Shown: positions 1-8,196 of the stretch, piece by piece
Layout: each line of letters starts with the position of its first letter
Position numbering within the stretch: the first letter of the stretch is position 1
Source of the DNA: Anaerolineae bacterium
GTDB lineage: Bacteria; Chloroflexota; Anaerolineae; Aggregatilineales; UBA3940
Reading direction: 5' to 3'
Length of the DNA stretch: 12,238 bases
Assembly: GCA_016926985.1 (NCBI GenBank)
Contig: JAFGNO010000066.1
Location: forward strand, 1-12,238
Translations under genes and position numbers: made by a program
Notes under the pieces: model-generated
Databases searched by the model: none
What the model was told of the DNA's origin: nothing
The model's input: only the letters and a program-made list of their open reading frames with translations

Positions 1-1
1 G

Positions 2-1108
2 CTGCCTGTAGACAGAGAAACACTCCTTAAGATCAATATCTCCTGGGATACCTGGTATCCCGCCTGTTCAACTGCGCCCTGGCAGCTTGAAGCAGTCATT
101 CAGGAACTGCTTGAGGCTGGCTATTCGGTGAAGGGTGCTCACAACGATACGGTAGTTGTTGATGCAATTGCAGGCGAGGAAAACAACCGGCATGCCTTTG
201 TGACAGATAAATATGGGATTGAGAACTACTATCTCTATCAAGAGAACATGGAATGGGTTACCTACCAACCCAAACAACCTTTCCTTGTACTGGATAAGGT
301 GTATCCAGAGGGCATACAGATTCCGAAAATATTTTATGACAGCAATATCATCCAGCTCCCAACGGTGAAGACCCATGTGTTCACAACAATTACAGGGGCA
401 ATGAAGAATGCATTTGGTGGCCTGCTGCACAGAAGGCGCCACTGGACGCACGGGGTCATTCACGAGACCCTGGTCGATCTACTGATGATCCAGCAGGATA
501 TTCACGCCGGCATATTTGCAGTAATGGATGGCACGTTTGCCGGCGATGGGCCTGGTCCTCGGGCGATGCGTGTCCATGAAAAGGACATCATCCTGGCGTC
601 AGCCGATCAGGTTGCAATTGATGCGATATCGGCAAAACTCCAGGGCTTTGACCCGATGAATATTCCCTTTATTCGCATTGCTCATGAGCGGGGCCTTGGG
701 GTAGGGGATCCGCAAGAGATTGAGATTGTCGGATATGATATCGAGCAGGAGCCGGACTGGGGCTTTATTCAGGAGGATACCTTTGCCAGCCGGGGCCAGA
801 AGATGATTTACCATGGGCCGCTCAAGCCCTTTGAAAACCTGCTGCTCCGGTCCCCTCTGGTACCCTGGAGTTACTTTGCTTCACACTTTTATCACAATGT
901 CTATTGGTATCCCTTTGTGGGACGCCCGCGCGTTGAAGAAGCTTTACAAACAAAGTGGGGCAAGCTGTTTGCTTCCTATGGTGACTCAGAAGTTGTTATG
1001 CCGGGGATGCGGAAAGAAACCGTCATTACAGCCGCTGCTGCCATAGTAGCTTTTACGCTGGCAGCAGCTGGCGCAGTTTACTGGCTCCGGAGGAAGTCTC
1101 GGGTTTAA
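2..1108 (+). CDS. DUF362 domain protein with C-terminal membrane anchor (5' end outside window)
   Basis: The frame is open from the first bases of the window, so the N-terminus is missing; 368 residues are visible. The visible start (KINISWDTWYP) and the stretch QLPTVKTHVFTTITGAMKN, followed by FGG, are typical of DUF362, a family of unknown enzymatic role whose members sometimes carry 4Fe-4S ferredoxin domains. The segment around MDGTFAGDGPGPR and the later ADQVAIDAI also fit the family. No Cys-rich Fe-S motif is present in the visible part. The last ~25 residues form a hydrophobic Ala/Val-rich helix followed by WLRRKSRV, a C-terminal transmembrane anchor with a basic tail, which suggests the domain lies on one face of the membrane. 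An internal GTG at 128 is not the true start, because family homology continues upstream of it. Function is unknown; family assignment is fairly secure. Confidence 0.85.
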   Translation: MPVDRETLLKINISWDTWYPACSTAPWQLEAVIQELLEAGYSVKGAHNDTVVVDAIAGEENNRHAFVTDKYGIENYYLYQENMEWVTYQPKQPFLVLDKVYPEGIQIPKIFYDSNIIQLPTVKTHVFTTITGAMKNAFGGLLHRRRHWTHGVIHETLVDLLMIQQDIHAGIFAVMDGTFAGDGPGPRAMRVHEKDIILASADQVAIDAISAKLQGFDPMNIPFIRIAHERGLGVGDPQEIEIVGYDIEQEPDWGFIQEDTFASRGQKMIYHGPLKPFENLLLRSPLVPWSYFASHFYHNVYWYPFVGRPRVEEALQTKWGKLFASYGDSEVVMPGMRKETVITAAAAIVAFTLAAAGAVYWLRRKSRV

Positions 1109-1130
1109 CCCTTTTGGGGCAGATCCGCTC

Positions 1131-1166
1131 AGGGGGGACAGCAAGATGTCTGGCCTCCCTTTTTTA
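1131..1166 (+). terminator. possible rho-independent terminator after the DUF362 gene
   Basis: AGGGGGGACA (1131-1140) can pair with TGTCTGGCCTCCCT (1147-1160), giving a GC-rich stem with one mismatch and a bulge around a short GCAAGA loop. The run TTTTTT follows directly at 1160-1165. It lies 23 nt after the DUF362 stop and its T-run overlaps the stop codon of the convergent regulator gene. The stem is imperfect, so strength is uncertain. I see no comparable T-run for the opposite strand. Confidence 0.5.
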
Positions 1167-1856
1167 TTCCGATGGCAGGGTATAACCGACTCCCGGAACG
1201 GTCACGATAAAACGCGGTTCACGGGGGTCTTCTTCTAGTTTTTGCCTGAGGCGGGAGATATTCACACGTAAGATTGCCAGATCGTTGCGATATTCATCTC
1301 CCCAGACTCTGCTGAGCAGATCTCCGTGGCTCAGGACATGTCCCGAATTTTGAATAAGCACGCGGAGTAGACCGTATTCCGTTGGCGTCAGATGAACTTC
1401 TTCGCCGTTCACTGTAACGCGCCGCCTGCGAAAATCGACCTGTAGCCCAAGCATGACAAATTCTGCCAGGTCGCTAGGCTGTGGCGACCACCGGACCCGG
1501 CGCAGCACAGCTTCGATTCTTGCTTTCAGTTCCTGCGTGCCAAAGGGCTTGGTCAGGTAGTCATCAGCCCCTAATTCTAGCCCTGCGACCTTGTCTTTTT
1601 CATCATCCCGGGCGGTCAAGATGATTACCGGCACAGTCGAATATTGGCGGATTTTCTCAAGCACAACCAATCCATCAATATCGGGCAGACCAAGATCGAG
1701 GATGATCAGGTCGGGGTGATCGTGCTCATAAATATCCAGGGCAATCTGCCCGGTTTCAGCGGTGAGTATTTCATATCCTGATAGGCGTAGCGATGTGTCG
1801 ACAAAGCGCAGGATTTTAGGCTCATCATCGACGATCAGAATCGTTGTCTCATCCAT
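1164..1856 (-). CDS. OmpR/KdpE-type response regulator
   Basis: Predicted 230-residue DNA-binding response regulator. An N-terminal receiver (about residues 4-118) has the acidic pocket D10-D11, phospho-acceptor D54 (ILDLGLPDIDG), T81 and K103 (TKPF). A C-terminal winged helix (about 135-228) has LTPTEYGLLRVL, the recognition region around RVNISRLRQKLE and the terminal wing VPGVGYTL. The start at 1856 is chosen because the receiver begins right there and GGAGGA lies 4 nt upstream; the frame stays open further upstream to 2060, but that part is antiparallel coding space of the kinase C-terminus read in another frame. The ATG overlaps the kinase stop in ATGGATGA, so the two are translationally coupled. 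The resemblance is to the KdpE/PhoB group, but no kdp or pst genes lie nearby, so the regulon is unknown. Confidence 0.95.
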   Translation of the reverse strand: MDETTILIVDDEPKILRFVDTSLRLSGYEILTAETGQIALDIYEHDHPDLIILDLGLPDIDGLVVLEKIRQYSTVPVIILTARDDEKDKVAGLELGADDYLTKPFGTQELKARIEAVLRRVRWSPQPSDLAEFVMLGLQVDFRRRRVTVNGEEVHLTPTEYGLLRVLIQNSGHVLSHGDLLSRVWGDEYRNDLAILRVNISRLRQKLEEDPREPRFIVTVPGVGYTLPSE

Positions 1857-3522
1857 TATGTCCTCCAGACGATAGCCGTTCACGTGTGGCGACCGGCAGA
1901 GTAAACGCAAATGTAGCGCCTTTTCCCGGCTCGCTCTCCACCCAGATTCTTCCTTCGTGCGCTTCAACCAGCCCCCGGCAAATAGCCAGGCCCAGCCCAA
2001 TGCCGTGACGTCCCGTATCTCCACTCGAAGCGGGATCAGTGACCTGGTAAAAACGGTCAAAGATCTTTTCCTGGTGTTCTGGTGCTACACCACGGCCTGA
2101 GTCACGGACCGAAACCTTGATTTCATCATCTGCTGCTTCAGCTTGAATGGTGACTGGCTCTTGCGGTGGGGCATATTTGCATGCGTTGTCTACAAGGTTG
2201 GCAACAATTTGCTCAATCCGGCGCGGGTCAGCGTAGACCATAGGTAGCTTTCTGGGAGTGATCAGGTTGAGTGTGGCCTGTGGATGGCGTAGTCGTGCAG
2301 CGCCGAGTGTACTGTCAAGCACATCGATGACGTTGATGGGTTCACGCTGGATGTGGAGGCTGCCTGCTTCAATCCGGGACATCTCCAGCAGGTTGCTGAT
2401 CAGGTCGGTCAGTTTATCGGTTTCTTCCTCAATATCGGCCAGATGCTGCACGAGCACGTCGGATGGTAGTTTGTCATGGTGTTCTATCAGCAGAGAGGTA
2501 TTGCCTTTTATGGTTGCCAGCGGTGTTCTGAGTTCATGCGAAACCGTTGAGATAAGCAGTGATTTGACCTTTTCGGCTTCCTGTGCTTTCTCCAGTGCTA
2601 CTGATAGCTTATCAATGGCCTCAGCAAGCTCGGCGGTGCGGGCTTCTACGATCTTCTCCAGGTCTTGTGCGTGCTGGTTTGCCGCCTGGTAAAGCTGTGC
2701 CTTATCAATTGCCAGAGCAACTTGGTGAGCTACTGTTGAGAGCAGGTTAAGCTCAGGCTCGTTGATGCTTCGCAGGTTCGAGCTGCCAATCTGTAATATC
2801 CCCAACAGGCTGCCGGCCACATTGGTTAGTGGTACAGTAACCTGAGTACGCGGCAGATCGGCGCAAGCGGCTGGTTCATATTCTGGCGAATTGGTGATGT
2901 CTTCTGTAACCATAATCTGCCGGGATTTTGCGGACCGGCCAGCCATCCCTTCTCCCAGCCTGTAGGTTAGACTGTTACGGACCGCGTCTTCGGTAAGTCC
3001 CTGATAAGAAACCATATTCATTATCTGGGTTCTGTCATCGTAGATGTAGATTGCACCCATGTCCCAGTTCATGATGCGAAGGATTTCGGAAAGCGAGGTG
3101 TCAAGGATCACCTGTAAATCCAGCGTGCGGTTGATGGTGGCGGCGATCAGGTTGACCGAATCAATCCGTTCGCTGCGGCGGATCATGTCTTCCTGCTGCT
3201 GGTGATAGCGATCTATGAGTAAATCGATCTGGTTGTTGGGATCGGGCGATGATGATGTTCGTTTTCCGCAGACATCAGAAAGAAACGGTTCGCTCAGTCT
3301 GGACTGTAGGGTGGTTACTATCCTGTCAATGTATTGCTTGACACTGAAATACTGCATCACCACAACCAGGATGATAATAGACTGGGCGCAGGCGTACAGC
3401 ACCCCGATGAGAATCGGGTCTCTGAGGGAATATACTGACACGACGCTCAGAAACACCACATTCGTCGCAACCAGAGTCCCTATAGTAAATACCAATTTAC
3501 TGGTTAACCAGCGCTTCCTCAT
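1849..3522 (-). CDS. Membrane sensor histidine kinase with GAF domain
   Basis: Predicted 557-residue sensor kinase that should phosphorylate the regulator encoded immediately downstream. In order: two N-terminal transmembrane helices (about 8-31 and 36-58) with almost no extracytoplasmic loop, a linker, a GAF domain (about 125-275), a coiled coil of Glu/Ala/Lys-rich heptads (about 280-320), the HisKA dimerisation helix with H-box SHELRTPLATI (H329), and an HATPase domain with N-box NLVDNACKYA (N446), G1 box DSGRG (from D474) and G2 box GIGLGLA (507-513). With so little outside the membrane, the signal is probably sensed by GAF or within the membrane. An in-frame GTG at 3540 would add six residues; ATG 3522 is preferred because AGGA lies 7 nt before it. 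No convincing promoter is visible upstream. Ligand unknown. Confidence 0.95.
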   Translation of the reverse strand: MRKRWLTSKLVFTIGTLVATNVVFLSVVSVYSLRDPILIGVLYACAQSIIILVVVMQYFSVKQYIDRIVTTLQSRLSEPFLSDVCGKRTSSSPDPNNQIDLLIDRYHQQQEDMIRRSERIDSVNLIAATINRTLDLQVILDTSLSEILRIMNWDMGAIYIYDDRTQIMNMVSYQGLTEDAVRNSLTYRLGEGMAGRSAKSRQIMVTEDITNSPEYEPAACADLPRTQVTVPLTNVAGSLLGILQIGSSNLRSINEPELNLLSTVAHQVALAIDKAQLYQAANQHAQDLEKIVEARTAELAEAIDKLSVALEKAQEAEKVKSLLISTVSHELRTPLATIKGNTSLLIEHHDKLPSDVLVQHLADIEEETDKLTDLISNLLEMSRIEAGSLHIQREPINVIDVLDSTLGAARLRHPQATLNLITPRKLPMVYADPRRIEQIVANLVDNACKYAPPQEPVTIQAEAADDEIKVSVRDSGRGVAPEHQEKIFDRFYQVTDPASSGDTGRHGIGLGLAICRGLVEAHEGRIWVESEPGKGATFAFTLPVATRERLSSGGHNG

Positions 3523-3630
3523 CACTGATCCTGATGCCACTGCTTTTTTGTACTCTCTTTAGTGTACTTGAAATCGCCGTTACCCGAAAAGCAGCGGGTT
3601 TCCCGCGGGTCGACTGTGCCGGGTAGCCAC

Positions 3631-3659
3631 TTTCCACCTGTCGCCAAGCGCACTATACT
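3631..3659 (+). promoter_or_regulatory. sigma-70-type promoter for the PHP gene
   Basis: TTTCCA (3631-3636), a 17-bp spacer and TATACT (3654-3659) resemble -35 and -10 boxes. Transcription would start near 3666, giving a leader of about 40 nt before the ATG at 3708. It lies in the 185-bp divergent gap between kinase and PHP gene. The -10 matches consensus at 5/6 positions and the -35 at 4/6. Confidence 0.5.
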
Positions 3660-3707
3660 TTACCTGCTGATCGCTCTGGCGAGATTCTCATGACTGATAG
3701 GTGAAAT

Positions 3708-4397
3708 ATGTCAATTCCTTGTTGGCGAATAGATCTACATTCTCACACAAACTACTCTCGCGATTGCCTGACTAGGCTGGAAGACCTCCAGGAAATCTGC
3801 CGCAAGCAAAACATTGACAAACTCGCGATTACAGACCATAACACGGCTCGCGGAGCTCTTGAGGCTGCGCGTCTTTATCCGATGCTCATCATTCCGGGTC
3901 AGGAAATTATGACCACGCGGGGAGAAATCCTGGCCTGGTTTGTCCGTGAGGAGGTTCCGGCTGGCCTGTCTCCACAGGAGACAATTTCACGGCTGAGAGA
4001 CCAGAATGCAGTGATTGGCATCGCCCACCCGTTTGACCGCTACCGGCGTGGTGCATGGCAGTTAGAGCACCTGCTTGAAATCATCGATTTGGTTGATTGC
4101 GTTGAGGTGTTCAATGCCCGGTGTTTGCACGACGAGGACAACAACCGTGCCCTGGAATTTGCCGGTGAGCATCAGAAACTGAAAACAGCGGGCAGTGATG
4201 CGCATACGCGCCGCGAGTATGGACGCGGCGTTGTCGAGGTAGAACCCTTCCATAACAGTGCCGATGGATTGCGGTCGGCGCTTCAAGAGGCAGCGTTTAC
4301 GGGCATCCGCAGCGGCCTGGGTGTTCACTTTAGATCAACTTATGCCAAGTGGATTAAGCGGGTTCTCCCCGGGTTGAAATCTGCCGCATCTGACTGA
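3708..4397 (+). CDS. PHP-domain metal-dependent phosphoesterase
   Basis: Predicted 229-residue stand-alone PHP protein, probably a hydrolase of a small phosphate ester or nucleotide using a two- or three-metal centre. The metal-binding residues of the family are all present: H11 and H13 (DLHSHT), D43 and H44 (TDHN), E66 (PGQE), H107 (AHPF), N136 in VEVFNAR and D164/H166 (GSDAH). There is no polymerase or histidinol-phosphatase-specific extension. The ATG at 3708 follows AGGTG at a good distance. The PrsW-like gene follows after 45 bp on the same strand with its own strong RBS, so the two are probably co-transcribed. The substrate cannot be read from the sequence; relatives include 3',5'-nucleoside bisphosphate phosphatases, but that is only a possibility. 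Confidence 0.92.
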   Translation: MSIPCWRIDLHSHTNYSRDCLTRLEDLQEICRKQNIDKLAITDHNTARGALEAARLYPMLIIPGQEIMTTRGEILAWFVREEVPAGLSPQETISRLRDQNAVIGIAHPFDRYRRGAWQLEHLLEIIDLVDCVEVFNARCLHDEDNNRALEFAGEHQKLKTAGSDAHTRREYGRGVVEVEPFHNSADGLRSALQEAAFTGIRSGLGVHFRSTYAKWIKRVLPGLKSAASD

Positions 4398-4442
4398 TTT
4401 GAGATATGCGGGAACCGCCCAGCTGTGCCAGGAGGCTGACAG

Positions 4443-5420
4443 ATGGCATTACTGATAGCAATTGTCGCAGGTATTCTCCCCATGACAATCTATCCGATAT
4501 TCCTGTACTTATTCGATCGTTATGAGAGGGAACCCCTGTATCTGGTATTTGGCGTGTTCCTGTGGGGATTTATCCCGGCTGCAATTTTGTCATTGATCAG
4601 CCAGCTTATATTGGGCGTGCCCTTTTTGATTCTGGATGAAACAGGGTTACTTGCGGATCAGGTTGGCACAATTTTGCTGGCCCCGGTTACAGAAGAGATC
4701 TTCAAAGGGCTCGCTATTTTGATTGTCTACCTGATCTGGCGTAATGAATTTGACGGTGTACTGGATGGTATTGTCTATGGTGGGTTGGTAGGGTTCGGCT
4801 TTGCCGCCATTGAAAATGTGCTTTACTTTCTGGAGACGGATTTTGCGGTTATCTTTTTGCGCACGGTGGTTTTTGGCCTGAACCATGCATTCTTCACCAG
4901 TCTTACAGGGATTGGCTTTGGCGTGGCGCGGCACGCCCGAAAATGGCCAATCCGTCTGGCTGCCCCATTGTTGGGCCTGGTTGGGGCTATGGTGGCTCAC
5001 ATGCTGCACAACACCACCGTAACGTTTGTCGAACAACAGCCGCTGTTGATCTGCCTGGCATTCCTGGCGGACTGGGGAGGGGTGCTCTTTGTGATACTGC
5101 TCATCCTGTTCGCTACCCGGCGTGAGCGCAAATGGCTGATCGAGCATCTGCGAGACGAAGTTGGGCAAACACTGAACAGCAACCAGTATGAAGTCGTGAC
5201 GAACCCAATACGACGCTTTTCGTCCCAGTTGGGCGTGCTTTTTTCTAAAGGGCCGGGTACTTACTTCCGGCTCATGCGCTATTTTCATATCTTGACCGAA
5301 TTGGCTTACAAAAAATTCGCTCGCCGCCGCCGGGGTGATAAGGGGGCGCCTGCTGTGAGCGTCGAGATGCTAAGAGGACAGGCAGCAGAACTCAGCGCCG
5401 AATTTGCTCATTTGTTCTGA
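4443..5420 (+). CDS. PrsW-family intramembrane metalloprotease
   Basis: Predicted 325-residue polytopic membrane protein with about eight hydrophobic segments up to residue ~223 and a basic cytoplasmic tail of ~100 residues. The conserved motifs of the PrsW group (related to CPBP/Abi proteases) are present: EEIFK (E84, E85), FAAIEN (E124), NHAFF (H148) and a final HMLHN (H186, H189). In Bacillus subtilis PrsW performs site-1 cleavage of an anti-sigma factor; here no sigma/anti-sigma pair is adjacent, so the substrate is unknown. GGAGG lies 7 nt before the ATG. The tail contains RRFSSQLG and a very basic KKFARRRRGDK patch. The next gene downstream is convergent after 26 bp, and no terminator is visible between them. 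Confidence 0.9.
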   Translation: MALLIAIVAGILPMTIYPIFLYLFDRYEREPLYLVFGVFLWGFIPAAILSLISQLILGVPFLILDETGLLADQVGTILLAPVTEEIFKGLAILIVYLIWRNEFDGVLDGIVYGGLVGFGFAAIENVLYFLETDFAVIFLRTVVFGLNHAFFTSLTGIGFGVARHARKWPIRLAAPLLGLVGAMVAHMLHNTTVTFVEQQPLLICLAFLADWGGVLFVILLILFATRRERKWLIEHLRDEVGQTLNSNQYEVVTNPIRRFSSQLGVLFSKGPGTYFRLMRYFHILTELAYKKFARRRRGDKGAPAVSVEMLRGQAAELSAEFAHLF

Positions 5421-5446
5421 TTTAACCAGATGGGATTGGAAATTAC

Positions 5447-6061
5447 CTATTGCCCCCGGACCTCTTCCAGGGTCGCGGTTGTGTATACAACGTTCAGTGA
5501 CATGCTGTATACTACAATGGATTTGTACTGGTACAGAACCACATCGCGGGGGATAGGGTAATTCTGTACCCCCAGCGGTGACTGAAGCTCGCCCAGGTTC
5601 ACATAATCAGGCAGCAGGGCCTCGGAACTGGTTCGAGGTGTGGGGTGTTGTGATAGCAGGAGGATCAGGTCAGGACCATCACTGATGTCGAAGGGGTCTA
5701 ACCGAACAACCCGCTGGTTTTCATTGATGATCCAGATCGAAGCGCGTCCTTCCCCGCGATGCAGGTTGTCGATGGTGACAAAGTCGCCAATCATTGCGAC
5801 ATACGGATCAAGCCCGGGCCCCATCTCAACAATCTCAAGTTCAGACAGCAATTGTGCAAGGACAGGGTCCATTGTAGGCTCAACAGAGGGGGCGGGTTCA
5901 GATGTCTGACCAGCGACAGTTTCTTCTGTTAAGCTGCTCTCAGGTGTTGGCGTCGCTTCGCCTTCGCTGCCCAGAAGCGCGGGCAGCCATAAGCTGTATG
6001 TGGCTGCGCAGATTACCAGTAGAATCGCTATTCCCAGGGCGATCCAGCGCTGCGTGTTCAT
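5447..6061 (-). CDS. Membrane-anchored DM13-domain protein lacking the signature cysteine
   Basis: Predicted 204-residue protein with a single N-terminal transmembrane helix (about 7-28; no lipobox is evident, although C18 lies inside the helix), a Pro/Thr/Glu-rich linker (about 33-65) and a C-terminal DM13 domain (about 91-198). DM13 hallmarks are IGDF near residue 91, RLDPFDISDGPDLILLLS, YVNLGEL, VQNYPIP and the last strands YKSIVVYSMSLNVVYTTATL. DM13 has been proposed to act in extracytoplasmic electron transfer through one nearly invariant Cys in the segment equivalent to VVIWC; here that position is S186. The domain is therefore probably outside the membrane, but the proposed thiol chemistry cannot apply. 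The start codon overlaps the stop of the ligase gene by 4 nt (ATGA), so it is coupled to it as the last gene of the operon. Confidence 0.85.
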   Translation of the reverse strand: MNTQRWIALGIAILLVICAATYSLWLPALLGSEGEATPTPESSLTEETVAGQTSEPAPSVEPTMDPVLAQLLSELEIVEMGPGLDPYVAMIGDFVTIDNLHRGEGRASIWIINENQRVVRLDPFDISDGPDLILLLSQHPTPRTSSEALLPDYVNLGELQSPLGVQNYPIPRDVVLYQYKSIVVYSMSLNVVYTTATLEEVRGQ

Positions 6062-7218
6062 ACAATCCCGCTTCTTGTCTCGCGGACAAGGTGATCGACC
6101 ACAGCCATGAGACCTTCCCGTTGAGACGCGCCATCGAGCAGGGCTTGCTTATACACTTCAAGCTGCCGGTCGGCGCTGCTGCCTTCACGGGCAATAACAC
6201 GCGCATAGCTAACTTCCTGTCGGCAGCCCAGATCGTCAACCACGTCATCGACCAGTTCAATAAGCTCGTCAATAAGCAAAGGAAAGGGCACTTCCTCAAT
6301 TTTACCGAAATCGATCAGCTTTCCCGTGACGCCGTACCGGACGGCGCGCCATTTGTTCTCCCGGATCAGATCGCGCCGGTAAATCCGCCACATCACATTT
6401 TGCTGGCGCAGTTTGATTAACTTAGCTGTAACGGCCTGAAACAGTGCAGCAATACAGATTACCTCATCCAGTGTCGTCGCCATATCACAGATGCGAAACT
6501 CAAGGGTATTGTATTTGGGGTGGGGGCGTATATCCCACCATATACGGGTTGCATCAGCCATGGATCCGGCATTTTTGCCCAGTGCTCCAAGCCGTAAGAG
6601 TACACTGACAAAGCTTTCGTATTCTCCCCACGAGCGGAATTCCATTGGCAGGCCGGTGCGGGGCATCGATTCAAATACGATATTGCGATAGCTTTTGAGG
6701 CCGGTATTATGGCCCATCCAGAAGGGAGAACTGGTGGACAGGGCAAGGATGTGGGGGATGAAATAGCGAATCTGGTTCATTACTGTGATCATCAGTTCTC
6801 GCTGTTCAGGCTGGTCGCCGAAGCCAATATGCACATGCATCCCAAAAATGAGCAGGCTGCGGACAACCTGCTGCATGTCATCCACAAATTCGACATAGCG
6901 CTCGCTGTCAGCAATGACCTGGTCCTGCCACTGTGAAAAGGGATGAGTGCCCGCTGCGGCAAGGCATAGCCCTGCACTGTCGGCAATCTCAATCATCGCA
7001 CGGCGTACCTGCCGCACCTCTTCGCGAGCTTCCTGTACGGATTGGCAGATATGCATTCCCACTTCAACCTGGGAGCGCATAAATTCCTGCTGGACGCGCC
7101 CGCCAAGAACACGGCCTTCATCAAGAAACTGCTGGACGTAAGAAGTCAACTCCCGGGTTGTGGGATCAATGATTTGGTATTCTTCTTCTATTCCGATATC
7201 CAGAGGTACGGGCCACAT
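6058..7218 (-). CDS. YbdK-type carboxylate-amine ligase (glutamate-cysteine ligase 2 family)
   Basis: Predicted 386-residue ATP-dependent carboxylate-amine ligase of the GCS2 family. Characteristic motifs: N-terminal LDIGIEEEYQ, MRSQVEVG (about 47-54), AAAGTHPFSQW (87-97), GMHVHIG (126-132) and WWDIRPHPKYNTLEFRICD (227-245). Family length is about 370-390 residues, so it is complete. Members were first described as weak glutamate-cysteine ligases; the physiological substrates of many are unknown. ATG 7218 is chosen because GGAG lies 7 nt upstream and the family N-terminus starts there. It lies 18 nt after the DapA-like gene and overlaps the DM13 gene by 4 nt. This arrangement suggests a shared pathway, possibly ligating an amine to a keto-acid-derived carboxylate, but that is inference. 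Confidence 0.93.
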   Translation of the reverse strand: MWPVPLDIGIEEEYQIIDPTTRELTSYVQQFLDEGRVLGGRVQQEFMRSQVEVGMHICQSVQEAREEVRQVRRAMIEIADSAGLCLAAAGTHPFSQWQDQVIADSERYVEFVDDMQQVVRSLLIFGMHVHIGFGDQPEQRELMITVMNQIRYFIPHILALSTSSPFWMGHNTGLKSYRNIVFESMPRTGLPMEFRSWGEYESFVSVLLRLGALGKNAGSMADATRIWWDIRPHPKYNTLEFRICDMATTLDEVICIAALFQAVTAKLIKLRQQNVMWRIYRRDLIRENKWRAVRYGVTGKLIDFGKIEEVPFPLLIDELIELVDDVVDDLGCRQEVSYARVIAREGSSADRQLEVYKQALLDGASQREGLMAVVDHLVRETRSGIV

Positions 7219-7236
7219 CTTAACTCCGCTTCTCGG

Positions 7237-8181
7237 TCAGGAAGCCGGTTGCAATTGCCACTCTATTTTTTGCTGTCCGACTGCACTGATCCCAGCTTCG
7301 CTCAATCGCTCTGCCAGCTTCTGAAGTTCCTCACGGGTGAGTGGGCGGAGCGGAGGGCGGATATTCGTATCCTGGATCAGGCCGCAGGCGTGGAAGACAG
7401 TCTTCAGGGCGGCCACTCTGGGTAGCCCTGACAGCAGGTAATGGGCTTCATCCAGACATTGCTGGTGTGCAGCCGTCGATACTTGCTGATTTGAGGCGTT
7501 GTAAATCCTGCGGGACCGGTCGGCAAACAGGTTATTAACCAGTGTTATTGAACCGGCCCCGCCGGCTGCCAGTGTTTCTGCAAGGGCCTTGTCATCGCCG
7601 GTTATGACAGCCAGACCGGGGAAGGTTTTTATCAGGGTCAGGGTGTGCGCCAGATCATAACTGCTGTCTTTTATCCCTGCCACCTGATCGGGGAAGGTAT
7701 CGCGCAGTCGCTGGATCAGGGCAATCGACAGGCCGATGCCGCAAACAGGTGCATTGCTGTAGAGAATAATCGCCCCATCAGAAGGCACAGCGTTGTTGAT
7801 CAGGTGTTTATAGAAGCCAAAAAGACCATCATCATCTGCCGCAATATAGAAAAACGGCGGGATTACCACTACAGCATCCATTCCGAGGTCAAAGGCGGCT
7901 TTGGTTAGGCTTGAGGCATCTTCCAGGCTGGCAGCCCCGGTTCCTGCCAGAAAAGCCAGATCAATACCGGATTCGGTTGCCAATCGGAAAATCCTGATTC
8001 GCTCATCGACTGTCAGCGATGGTCCTTCACCCGTTGTCCCGCTGACCAATACGCCATGTGCTCCAAGTGTGTGCAGGATCGCGAGAACGGCTGTAAAGCC
8101 CTGTTCGTCAAGCGCGCCTTCGACAGTATAGGGTGTAATGATGGCAGCATATACCCCACTTAGATGTGTCAGTTTACTCAT
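7237..8181 (-). CDS. DapA/NAL-family Schiff-base aldolase-lyase, not a canonical DapA
   Basis: Predicted 314-residue TIM-barrel protein of the dihydrodipicolinate synthase/N-acetylneuraminate lyase superfamily. It keeps the pyruvate-binding GTTGEGPSLT (T49, T50), catalytic Tyr Y141 (ILYSNAP), Schiff-base Lys K171 (AGIKDSS) and ITGDD (193-197), so class I aldolase chemistry on pyruvate or a similar keto acid is expected. The Arg that binds the carboxylate of aspartate semialdehyde in true DapA (E. coli R138) is not seen; by my alignment the position is C147 (APVCGIG). It is therefore unlikely to be the lysine-pathway enzyme, and I give no gene symbol. GGAG lies 4 nt before the ATG. It is the first gene of a three-gene operon with the ligase and the DM13 protein; no clear promoter was found in the divergent gap. 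Confidence 0.9.
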   Translation of the reverse strand: MSKLTHLSGVYAAIITPYTVEGALDEQGFTAVLAILHTLGAHGVLVSGTTGEGPSLTVDERIRIFRLATESGIDLAFLAGTGAASLEDASSLTKAAFDLGMDAVVVIPPFFYIAADDDGLFGFYKHLINNAVPSDGAIILYSNAPVCGIGLSIALIQRLRDTFPDQVAGIKDSSYDLAHTLTLIKTFPGLAVITGDDKALAETLAAGGAGSITLVNNLFADRSRRIYNASNQQVSTAAHQQCLDEAHYLLSGLPRVAALKTVFHACGLIQDTNIRPPLRPLTREELQKLAERLSEAGISAVGQQKIEWQLQPAS

Positions 8182-8196
8182 AGCGCTCCATAGTGC

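Noticed and set aside
1857..2060. Longer start for the response regulator, adding 68 residues
   Set aside because: The extra part is the kinase C-terminal coding region in another frame, and the receiver starts exactly at the RBS-supported ATG 1856.
2258..2692. 144-codon plus-strand open frame
   Set aside because: It is antisense to the kinase HisKA region, Ser-rich and low in complexity, typical of a shadow frame.
1164..3522. Naming the two-component pair KdpD/KdpE
   Set aside because: The kinase has only two membrane helices and no KdpD sensor or Usp domain, and no kdp genes are near; the regulator resemblance is general to the OmpR class.
3594..3606. GCGGG-TTT-CCCGC hairpin before the PHP gene
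   Set aside because: Only five base pairs, no T-run on either strand and upstream of both divergent genes; it is too short to call a regulatory site.
4647..5288. 213-codon open frame on the minus strand
   Set aside because: It is entirely antisense to the clear PrsW-like gene and its translation has no domain or coding character.
5421..5446. Bidirectional terminator between the PrsW-like and DM13 genes
   Set aside because: The 26-bp gap has no stem-loop with a T-run on either strand.
7237..8181. Calling the aldolase DapA of lysine biosynthesis
   Set aside because: The substrate-carboxylate Arg is not present and no lysine genes are nearby.
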